Shown here piece after piece: positions 54,908-64,000 of a DNA stretch of 64,000 bases. The notes beneath the pieces are model-generated. The model was not told the origin of the DNA. It made no database searches and was given only the letters and a program-made list of their open reading frames with translations. The DNA is from Musa acuminata AAA Group (lineage: Eukaryota; Streptophyta; Magnoliopsida; Zingiberales; Musaceae), in NCBI RefSeq assembly GCF_036884655.1, contig NC_088340.1, positions 25,925,001-25,989,000 on the forward strand, written 5' to 3'. The first letter of the stretch is position 1; every line of letters starts with the position of its first letter. The position numbers and the translations under genes are program-made.

Positions 54908-56201
54908 TTTTAGGATCAAGAACGACACTAAGAGGGGGGGGGGGAGGGGTGAATTAGTGCACTGGACAAAAAAGTCACTTTTGAAAAATCTTCATTTCGA
55001 TAAAACCGATATCGGAAGTGTATTTAAGTTGAAAGCACTCATAAGAGTGTAATAAGAAAGTAAAGCAAGTAAGGCAGTTTGCCGTAAATGTAAATTGCAT
55101 AAATAGAAATACAAACCGAGTTTTATAGTGGTTCGGTCGTCGTGACCTACATCCACTCTAGATTCCTCTTCCATCAAGGCCATCGGCATCCACTAACAAT
55201 CTTACTTTAATGGGCGAAGATCAACTACCCTTTTATACTCTTTCTCCTTTTCATGAGTTTTGGAGACAACCCTTACAAGATTCTCTTTCTTAGACCTCAC
55301 TTCTCCCGTTAGATGAACTTCTAAATACTAGGAAGAAGTGACCCCAAATCATAAGAGAGTTTCAAGTTTTCTTTCCCCCTTTTTCAATTCAATTTCGTGC
55401 TCAATTCTTGCTACTCCATGTAGGAAAAACTGGGATATTTATAGACCACAAATAGGTCTCATCCCGGGTTTCCCGAGACTTGGCGGTACCACCACCTATG
55501 CTAGGTGGTACCACCGCCTACAACACTGACATTGGGCGATACCACTACACAGTCTATCGGTACCATCGCTTGGGAGCCTATGTCTGTGCAGTACCACTGC
55601 CCATACTGGCAGTACCACCGCTTGACAGTCTTGGAGACTAAGTCTGGGTAGTACCACCGCCTGACATAGTCTCAGAGACTATGCCACCGATGGTTCCATC
55701 TGTTGGGTCACTGTTTAAGCCTTTCACTTAGCTCAACACAGCCCAAACTTAGGCCCAATTAGCTCCTAATTGAGTTGGCCCAATTCCAACCCAATTATGC
55801 CTAAAACCTACTTCAATCTAGACAATTATTACAAAGCTAAATCAAAAGTATTGGTTGGCATATCATTGGTTCTTCGACGCCTTATTCAATTCTTCGGCAA
55901 ATCGGCCTCTCTTGCAGCCTATTGCCCAATCGGCTAGTTAACCACTACAACTCCAATTTCCTTATTGTAATTTTTGCTCTTCTTGGCCCGATGCCCGATC
56001 CCATGACCCAAGGCCTTCTATCGATACGTCGATCAATCCTCCAGCTCGACGTCCAATCTTTCGACATGTTGCACTCTAGCCCAACATGATTCTTCCTACT
56101 TTCATTATCTCTCCCTGATCGAAGCTTCCTGCATCACTCAAAACATGGATCAGATCATAAACATATCAATTAGTTTCGTCATCAAAATCTGAGATTCAAC
56201 A
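54908..56201 (-). repeat. 5' LTR of element K
   Basis: 1,294 bp, decayed TTTTAGGATC start to GATTCAACA. G11-A-G4 tract, hairpin 55135, minus TATA box 55436-55443, palindromes 55480-55710. Confidence 0.9.
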
Positions 56202-56349
56202 ATCTCTACACCTGCTATCTAAGGAGGAGAATAGGAGATGACAGCCAAAATGGGTCTATCCTATGACCCTAGTTCCCTCCTATTTATAGAGGGCCCCTAT
56301 CAACTTAACCCCAATGGATCTTGCCCTATTGGGAATTGGATCTATTGGA
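56202..56349 (-). repeat. H-type LTR, minus strand, right part
   Basis: Continues 50067-50338 after element K (CTATCTAAGGAGGAGAATAG; minus TATA box near 56283). It ends where another H-type LTR starts. Confidence 0.7.
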
Positions 56350-56763
56350 AAATCTTGAGGGTGACATCACAAGCGTAGTAGAAGAACAGAAAATAAAATC
56401 CCTAATTGCCAAAGATATGTTCATCATCGTGGGAAGATTGGTGTGCAAAAATTTGTGAAATAGAAAACTACATATGAGATAAATTATGTTACCTAGGGGG
56501 ATCGTATATCCCTGAATCCTTGCAGATCTCTAGGAGAGGGTGAAGGAGGTCAAGCGGTGATCCACATAGTAGGGCTGTGATGACGATCCTCAAAACTCTA
56601 GGCCTGATCTGAGATGGAAAGGGGGAGGAGAATAGGAGAGGAAGCAAAGAGCACTAGCCTATAAAATATTGAAACCCTCCTATTTATAGAGGTCTCCTAT
56701 CAACTTAACTCTAATGGATCCTCCCCTATTGGGTATTGGATCTCCATCCAACTATTGGGAAAT
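56350..56763 (-). repeat. Second H-type LTR, minus strand, partial
   Basis: Starts GGAAAATCTTGAGGGTGACATCAC, the minus-strand LTR end, and runs to the start of chromovirus G' at about 56764. Confidence 0.72.
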
Positions 56764-57155
56764 TATTTTGACTCTAGCTAGGAGAGTCCTAACTGAGAGG
56801 GACATTCATGTTAACCTACCTAGCCGACCTCTATTAAAGAGGTGAAGAGGCCAGCTAGGGTTAGGAGATTATTTCTTAGAGAAATATTAGGAGTTGTAAA
56901 GGAATAGGAATCTTGAGTAGGAGTCCTATTAGGAGTTGTAAAGGAATAGGAGTCTTAAGTAGTAGTCCTATTAGGAGTTAGGGTTTAGAAGCCCTATAAA
57001 TAGCTTTGTATTCATCCTCTTTTAACAAGCAATAGATGAATCTTTTCCGCAGCCTTTGAGTAGAAATTTGGAGGAAGGAACCCCTATAGAGTTTCAAGGG
57101 GGCCGATCCCCTAAAGAGATCAACCCCAAGCTTAGAATCTGCAAGGGTTCTATCA
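56764..57155 (+). repeat. 5' LTR of chromovirus G'
   Basis: About 392 bp, reverse complement of the G LTRs, with decayed ends (TATTTTGAC at the start and TTCTATCA at the end). Confidence 0.85.
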
Positions 57156-58130
57156 TCTCATATCAGAGCAGTGTTCTCGGCATCTCGCTGCCCTTCCATA
57201 GCCATCCATCAGCCCTCCATAGCTGCCCAAAGTAATTCCCACAATTGCTTAAAAGATCATCGCTGAATTCTGCCATCATCTCCACCACCGCAGATCATCA
57301 TTTGATCTCTCCGTGAATTGCAACAAGTTCTGGTTTCCTACCTTACTACTGCTATAATTTAGTTATCCTTATTCAAAAATCCAAAAAAATTGTTCCTATA
57401 TTCCAGCGAATTCCTTTAGTCATAAAAGTTATCAATTTTGCGAATAAAGGATTGCTGTAGAAACTTTTAGCCGCATATTGTTGTCTTAACCAATCTATTT
57501 GTAACCCTTTTTGAATGAAATTTCTTATACCCTTCATAGATCATCTTGGCTTCCATCTAATATTGATCTATTCAGAAATTTATCTCTAAAAACATTCTTG
57601 TGTTACTACAAATTTTCATCACAAATCGCTGAAATTTTTCAACGAGAATTCTGCTATCGCAATTTGCACCAATTTCCTTGCTGTTATACTACCAAAATTT
57701 TCTTGATTAAATTGGTCATCTTTGCAGTTATATAAATCAAGATTTTTTATCAAATTTTCTCTTCAAATCTCTCGATTTTTGCTAGAAATTTTGTCAAGAA
57801 ATCGTTGTTTCTTTGACGACAATTCAGCGGTTTCTCTGATGACAATTCTTCTCTTACAAGATAACACATATATGCAATAACTTCCACTAATTTCTATCAA
57901 ACCTTTGCTACCATCTACCATAGATCTAAAACTTTTTTTTCCTAATCTTCATCCACTACCATCACAGCCCTAAAACTCCACCAAACCACACCCTCAAACT
58001 GCATCTAAAACAGTCACAAATCAAACCTAAACTGCAGCCTACATCCACTAATCCGTCAACCCTTTCGACCAACACTTCTCTCCACCTATACATGCCTTTA
58101 ACCCAACAATAAAAGAGAGATCTTAACACT
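57156..58130 (+). other. PBS and leader of chromovirus G'
   Basis: Degenerate PBS TCATATCAGAGC at 57158-57169, then a noncoding leader matching the G leader (15600-16868) in reverse, though shorter. Confidence 0.78.
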
Positions 58131-58689
58131 AAAGATTTGGAGGCATTTACTATAGCATCTGAGGAGGCAATCAATGCTAAATTCGAAGCCTTCGAGGCGA
58201 GAATAGAGGATAAGATTCAAACTCTCTTTACCGAACTCAGTTTGGGCCAACCACCAAGCACAAAGAAATCACATCAAGGAGAGAGCTCTGACCAAGCACA
58301 CTTAGCCCCATGAGATGACTTTCAGGAGAGGAGAGGCTCTATGACCGATCCCAACTATCCATGTATGAGGGTGGACTTCCCTAGATGAGAAGAAGAAGAC
58401 CCGATTGGTTGGATCTCGCGAGCAGAGCGATATATTTGGTACCACAAAATCGCAGATGCATCTATAGTAGAAATTACAGCTATACATCTTGAAGGGGATG
58501 TCATACAGCGGTTTGACTAGTTTGAACACACTTATAGAGTCTTCTCATGGCGACAATTCAAAGAAGGACTTCTGATCCGCTTCGAACCAACCAATTACAA
58601 GAACTTTGACGGACAACTAGCAAAGATCCGACAAACCTCCATCATTCAGGAGTATCAAATCAGGTTTGAAAGGTTATCTAATCAAACTC
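58131..58689 (+). pseudogene. gag of chromovirus G' (3' part outside or cut off)
   Basis: One frame reading LEAFTIASEEAINAKFEAFE, then GWISRAERYIWYHKIADAS, AIHLEGDVIQRFD and SWRQFKEGLLIRFEP, the conserved core of the Ty3/gypsy retrotransposon gag family. Three in-frame stops: 58311-58313, 58386-58388 and 58518-58520. It is truncated by element D after RFERLSNQ. This is the domain missing from element G. Confidence 0.87.
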
Positions 58690-59896
58690 TGTTGAATCTC
58701 GGATTTTGATGATATAATCAATTGGTGGGTTAATTGATCTAATCCATATTATTGAGTTAAGTGTGCAGGATTAACTACGATAACCAAAAAACATAAAGCA
58801 AGGATACCGGAGTCGAGCTCGATGGACGTTTAAGAGACCGAAGAATCACCGGAGATGTTGCCGGAACCAACCGAGAAGAAATCGGGAACGTGTCGGAAGT
58901 TCGCCGAAAAAATCGTCGGAGGCTCGCGGAGATCACCGAGAAGGCTCGGCTACTCGTTAAAGTCATCACAAAGATTGGGAGCTTGTAGGGAGTCCGTCGG
59001 AAGAAGTTTGTCGGAAAGCTCACCGGAACAAGACTCGATGTTCGCGGTTAAAAAACTTGCTTACGATGTTTTTTTTGTGTTATGTAGTTCACCTGTAATT
59101 AGGATTAGGATTAAGAGATAATCCTATATCCTGGTTAGGGGCCAACTAGGCTTAAAGTCAGATTTGGTTTGGGCTAAAATTAAGCCAATCCAATGAATCG
59201 GAAAGCCAGGCGGTGAAACCGCCCAGCACCCGAGTGCTGGGCGGTGACACCTCCTTGGCTGGGCGGTTGCACCGTCCAGTACCCGAGCGCTGGGAGGTGG
59301 CACTGCCTGGCTGGGCGGTGGCACCTCCAACACCGGGAACCCTAAGAGAATTCAAATTTTGAAGCCCAAAATTTGAATCCTCTTGAGGCCTATAAATACC
59401 CCTCAAATCTCAACTGAGGTTACAACTTTTGAGAAGCATTTTGATTGAGAGAAAAGTCTTAGAAAGTCTTAGCAAGTCTTGTTTTCAATTTGCTAGAGAG
59501 TTCTCCTCCTTCTTTCTTAGTGAAAATTTGTAAGAGGTTGAGCTGCTTGTAAAAGGTTGTAAGAGGGGTGTTTACCCTTCCATTTCAAGAGACTTGCTAG
59601 TGGAAGGTGGGAGCCTCATCGAAGAGGGGCCTCACAAGTGGAGTAGGTCATTTGACCGAACCACTCTAAAAATCGGCATAATCTCCGGTTTGCAATTTAT
59701 TATTGTCATTTACATTACTGCAAATCTTCTTACTGCTTTAGTTCCTTATTACCCTTACTACGCAACTTTAAGAATACACTTTCAAGTTAAACTTTTCAAG
59801 TTCCGTTCTTATCGTACGAAAGATTTTGTTAAAATCAAAGTTTTAATCCGCTGCACTAATTCACCCCCCCCTCTTAGTGCCGCTCCGATCCTAACA
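58690..59896 (+). repeat. 5' LTR of element D
   Basis: 1,207 bp, TGTTGAATC to CCTAACA. GTCGGAAG zone 58820-59045, palindromes 59205-59335, TATA box 59391, hairpin 59646, C8 tract. Confidence 0.95.
59391..59398 (+). promoter_or_regulatory. TATA box of element D 5' LTR
   Basis: TATAAATA after GAGGCC, identical in context to element A. Confidence 0.68.
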
Positions 59897-59898
59897 AG

Positions 59899-59910
59899 TG
59901 GTATCAGAGC
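59899..59910 (+). other. Primer-binding site of element D
   Basis: TGGTATCAGAGC, initiator Met tRNA, two bases after the LTR. Confidence 0.92.
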
Positions 59911-59948
59911 AAGGTTATCTCTCATATTTGGTTTAATACCCAAGAGAG

Positions 59949-62900
59949 ATGGCTTACTCCGGCATGCAAGAGGGCCATTCTATTGCACGACCACCTTTGT
60001 TTAATGGGTCGGATTACATATATTGGAAGACTCGCATGAGAATCTTCCTCATTTCTATGGACTTTGAGCTTTGGTCTATTGTCGAGAATGGATTTCAAAA
60101 ATCTTTTCTTCCGATGAGCGAATGGGATGAATCGGAGAAGAAGGTTTTTGCTTTAAATGCAAAGGCTATGAATGCCTTGTTTTGTGCACTAGACAAAACG
60201 AATTTAATCGTGTTTCAATGTGTGATTCGGCTTTTGATATTTGGAGAACTCTTGAGATCACTTATGAAGGCACTAGCCGAGTGAAAGAGTCCAAAATCAA
60301 CATCCTTGTGCACTCTTACGAACTTTTCCGAATGAAACCAAGTGAGTCCATCGGAGACATGTACACCCGGTTTACGGATGTCATCAATGGACTCAAAGCT
60401 CTTGGTAAAGATTTTACTAACTTTGAACTAGTAACTAAAATCTTAAGATCCCTCCCTAAAAGTTGGGATCCAAAAGTTACGGCCATTCAAGAGGCCAAAG
60501 ACCTTAAAGCATTCCCTCTTGAAGAACTCATTGGGTCTCTAATGTCCTACGAAATAACATGTCAAGCTCATGACGAGCTCGAGAACTCCCTTCCAAAGAA
60601 CAGGAAGGATATGGCACTCAAATCACAAGAAGACCACTTGAAAGGAACATCAAGTGATGAGGACAGTGACAATGACATTGCACTTTTGACTCAAAAATTT
60701 AAAAAATATTTAAGAAAGAACAGATTTAAAAATAATACAAAAAATAAATTTGAACAAAAGAAGGACCAAGTGATTTGCTATGAATGCAAAAAACCGGGAC
60801 ACTATAAGAACGATCGTCCTCAAGCCAAAAAGAGAACATCAAAGAAGAAGGCGTTCAAGGCAACGTGGGATGATTTAAGCGCATCCGAAGAAGAGGAGTC
60901 CTACACCAAGCAAGTTGCTCATTACGCGCTAATGGCGTTAGGAGAAGAGGTATGTGATTTATTTAATGAAGATTTATCTTTTGAAGAACTATCTATCGCT
61001 TTTCATGAATTATTTGATGAATGTAGAACTGTTAGCAATAAGTTAAGTATCTTAAAGAAAGAGCATGCTTTGCTACAAGATAAGTTTGATAGTCTTCAAA
61101 CTCCTCCATGCTCTAAGTGTGAGCACTTAGAAGCAATAAAAAATGAAAATTTGCTTCTTAAGGAAACCTTAAACAAGTTTAAGGTTGGTAGCAAAGGATT
61201 AGATATGATCCTTGCACACAAGGGTCACATCGCAAATAGAAATGGAATTGGATTTGTAAAAGGATTACATCAAAATCCTACCACTTTCATAAAAGGACCT
61301 ACATTACATGTTTCCTCTTATATGAAAAGCAACTTTTGTTGCAAATCCGGACATATTGCCTACAAATGCCCATTTAGGAAAATTAGTTCACAAAAATTAA
61401 TATGGGTTCCTAAAGGAACTATAAAGAATTCAATAATAAATAACAAAGTTAGTGGGTCAATTTTTGAGGCACCCAAAATCAAATGGGTACCTAAAAATCA
61501 TCCTCTTTTGTAGACAAACCCACAAGCTAGGAGCAAGAGATGGTATCTCGATAGTGGATGCTCAAGACATATGACTGGAGATCCATCTCATTTCTCTACG
61601 CTCACTAGCAAAGAAGAAGGGTACGTTACCTTCGGAGACAACAACAAGGGCAAAATCATTGGCAAGGGAACTATTGGTAACAAATTTAATTTTTCCATTG
61701 ATGATGTCTTACTAGTTGATGGATTGAAACATAATCTCTTGAGTATTAGTCAACTATGCGATAAAGGTTACATCGTTAAATTTGAATCAAATATGTGCAT
61801 TATTAAAAAACTAAATCATAATATGAGTATGATTGCTTTAAAACAAAATAATGTCTATACCATCAATCTTGATGAACTAAGTAATGAAATGTGTTTCTCC
61901 GTCGTAAATGATGATGCTTGGCTTTGGCATAAGAGATTAGGCCATGCAAGCATGAAAACAATATCTAAGATCTCATCTCAAGAATTAGTACGAGGAATTC
62001 CAAATATAAAGTTTATTAAAGACAAAGTATGCGATGCATGTCAACTAGGCAAACAAATAAAAACAAGCTTCAAACCAAAAAATCAAATTAGCACCACTAG
62101 ACCATTACAATTGATCCATTTGGACTTATTTGGACCAATTGATACAACAAGTCTAGGTGGAAGCAAATATGCTTTTGTGATTGTGGATGACTACTCTAGA
62201 TACACTTGGACCTATTTCTTAGCTCACAAAAGTGATTGCTTAAGTGTTTCTCTAAATTTTGTAAACTCACTCAAAACGAAAAAGGCTTCATGATTTCATC
62301 AATTCGGAGTGATCACGGTGGTGAATTTCAAAACCATGACTTTCAAAATTTTTGCGAAGTTAATGGATACAATCACAACTTCTCAACTCCAAGAAATCCT
62401 CAACAAAATGGTGTAGTTGAAAGAAAAAATAGAAACCTACAAGAAATGGCAAGAACTATGTTAAATGAACATAGTTTACCCAAATATTTTTGGGCCGAAG
62501 CCGTAAATACGGCTTGCTACATCATGAATAGGGTTCTAATAAGACCATCTCTATCAAAAACTCCCTATGAATTATGGAATAACAAAAAACCAAATATTTC
62601 TTATTTTAAAGTTTTCGGTTGTAAATGCTTTATTTTAAATGAAAAGGATGCCTTAGGTAAATTTGATGCTAAATCCGATGAAGGCATCTTTCTTGGCTAC
62701 TCTTCCGTTTCTAAGGCTTTTCGGATTTTTAATAAAAGAACCTTAGTAATAGAAGAGTCTATTCATGTAGTTTTTAATGAAATTTCTGATTTAAAGAAAA
62801 ATGATTTTGATGATGATTTTGGTTTTGATAATTTGAATTTAAATGAACCCTCTCCTCAAAATAGCCATTTGAATGCATCTTCTTCCGAAATTTCTTTACC

Positions 62901-64000
62901 AAAAGAATGGAAGTATGTTGATGCTCATCCAAAAGAGTAAATTATAGGAGATACATCAAAAGGGGTTCAAACTCGTTCTTCTTTCAAAAATTTCTGTGCT
63001 AACGCCGCTTTCCTTTCTCAAATTGAACCTAAATGCATTGACGAAGCCTTAAAAGATGATTTTTGGGTCATTGCAATGCAAGAAGAATTGAACCAATTTG
63101 AGAGGAATGAGGTATGGAAGCTTGTTCCTAGACCAAGTGACCACTTAGTCATAGGTACTAAGTGGGTCTTTAGAAACAAGCAAGACGAAAATAGTATCGT
63201 GGTTAGAAACAAGGCTAGATTAGTGGCCAAAGGTTTCAACCAAGAAGAAGGTATCGATTACGAAGAAACCTTCGCTCCCGTGGCTCGATTAGAAGCCATA
63301 AGGATGCTCCTTGCCTATGCTAGTAGTAATAATTTTAAACTATTTCAAATGGATGTTAAAAGTGCTTTCTTGAATGGTTTTATTTCCGAAGAAGTATTTG
63401 TCGAACAACCTCCCGGATTTGAAAATTCTCTTCTTCCTAATCATGTATTCAAATTGACTAAAGCTCTCTATGGCTTAAAACAAGCTCCTAGAGCTTGGTA
63501 TGAAAGGCTTAGTTCCTTTCTTATTTTAAATAATTTTACCAAAGGCAAGGTTGATACTACATTGTTTATTAAACATTTTGAAAATAATTTTTTTATTGTG
63601 CAAATTTATGTTGACGATATTGTGTTTGGCTCTTCGGATGAATCACTATGTGAATCATTTGCCAAATGTATGAGTCTTGAATTTGAAATGAGTTTAATGG
63701 GTGAATTAACTTTCTTTTTGGGATTACAAATCAAACAACTTAGTGATGGTATATTTCTTAACCAATCTAAATATACATTAGAATTGTTAAAATGATTTAA
63801 CATGGATAATTCAAAAGCAATAAACACCCCTATGAGTACCGTGACTAAGTTAGATATGGATGAAAATGGTGAAAGTTTCGATCAAAAAACATATAGGGGA
63901 ATGATAGGTAGTCTACTCTACCTCACTGCGACTAGACTGGATATTATGTTTAGTGTAGGACTTTGCGCTAGGTTTCAATCTAATCCTAAATTATCTCATC
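59949..64000 (+). pseudogene. gag-pol of element D (five lesions, truncated by window)
   Basis: Same protein as A's gag-pol. Lesions relative to A: one A missing in the run at 60194-60197 (frameshift in the capsid), TAG at 61511-61513 just before protease, one base missing near 62240 (frameshift in integrase), TAA at 62938-62940, and TGA at 63793-63795 in RT. The first knuckle reads CYECKKPGHYKNDR (last Cys lost) and the second KSNFCCKSGHIAYKC (first Cys lost), so neither is a complete CCHC. Protease DSG, integrase SDHGGEF (intact here, unlike A) and RT YVDD are present. Where A is stopped (1508 and 3155) D keeps sense codons. Confidence 0.92.

Larger units (their letters stand above)
50339..56201 (-). 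mobile_element. SIRE-like element K, gag only, pol deleted
   Basis: Left LTR 50339-51647, inverted PPT, 3' noncoding region, gag (53898-54857), inverted PBS and right LTR 54908-56201. No PR, IN, RT or RH sequence is present, so K depends on a partner or is a deletion derivative. It sits in a minus-strand H-type LTR; the left LTR has lost about 20 bp at its end, so the target duplication cannot be read. Confidence 0.88.
56764..58689 (+). mobile_element. Chromovirus G' (5' part), interrupted by element D
   Basis: Plus-strand relative of G: LTR, degenerate PBS, leader and gag. It ends where D inserted at 58690; its pol and second LTR would lie beyond the window. Confidence 0.85.
58690..64000 (+). 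mobile_element. SIRE-like element D, sister of A (3' end outside window)
   Basis: Complete 5' LTR, PBS and most of gag-pol; the window ends within RNase H. LTR and coding sequence are near-identical to A, so A and D are recent members of one family. The left flank is AACTC (58685-58689). Confidence 0.93.

Noticed and set aside
57511..57735. Small frames in the G' leader (and 15918-16154 in the G leader)
   Set aside because: Present in both leaders in corresponding position but with changes typical of noncoding DNA; no recognisable domain.

Overview
No host gene, rRNA or tRNA gene is recognisable in this window. It is a heavily nested block of plant LTR retrotransposons, as found in heterochromatic or pericentromeric DNA of a large plant genome. 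Every primer-binding site matches the 3' end of initiator methionine tRNA (TGGTATCAGAGC or a close variant). The dominant family is a SIRE/Maximus-like Ty1/copia lineage whose gag carries two zinc knuckles. GC-rich arrays of GGCGGTACCACCGCC-like palindromes in its LTRs remind me of predicted proteins from Musaceae (banana/ensete) assemblies, but that host guess is recollection and weak.

Layout. (1) 1-8733: SIRE-like element A, plus strand, 5' LTR cut by the window edge; gag-pol is one frame with only two nonsense codons, followed by an extra ORF3. (2) 8734-10281: head-to-head LTR fragments. (3) 10282-40326: old SIRE-like element C, plus strand. Its gag is split by element B (11701-24815, minus) and the first bases of its 3' LTR are split by element E (30471-39051, minus). 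B's 3' LTR holds a chromovirus (Ty3/gypsy) element G, one end of which is tandemly duplicated, and one duplicate carries a 493-bp TRIM. C itself sits in a minus-strand LTR (I, 10073-10281 plus 40327-41342), so the nest is five levels deep. (4) 41343-50066: a different Ty1/copia element H, broken by a truncated SIRE-like element F (44115-47152). (5) 50067-56763: minus-strand H-type LTR pieces holding the pol-less SIRE-like element K (50339-56201). (6) 56764-58689: the 5' part of a second chromovirus G', interrupted by SIRE-like element D (58690 to the window end), a close relative of A.

How the parts work together. In A the order is LTR, PBS, gag-PR-IN-RT-RH, a GC-rich palindrome cluster, a 74-nt intron-like leader, ORF3, two polypurine tracts, LTR. 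ORF3 resembles the plant retroelement-associated 'putative plant transposon protein' domain and ends in a Gln-rich coiled coil. Element E keeps gag and ORF3 but has lost nearly all of pol, and its ORF3 module lies upstream of a stranded RNase H tail, so E looks like a recombinant between an ORF3-bearing and an ORF3-less lineage.

No coding region is fully intact. A (two nonsense codons) and D (about five lesions) are the youngest; B, C, F, H and G carry many stops and deletions. Boundaries of intact LTRs rest on TG...CA ends, PBS/PPT adjacency and target-site duplications; boundaries of fragments are approximate.
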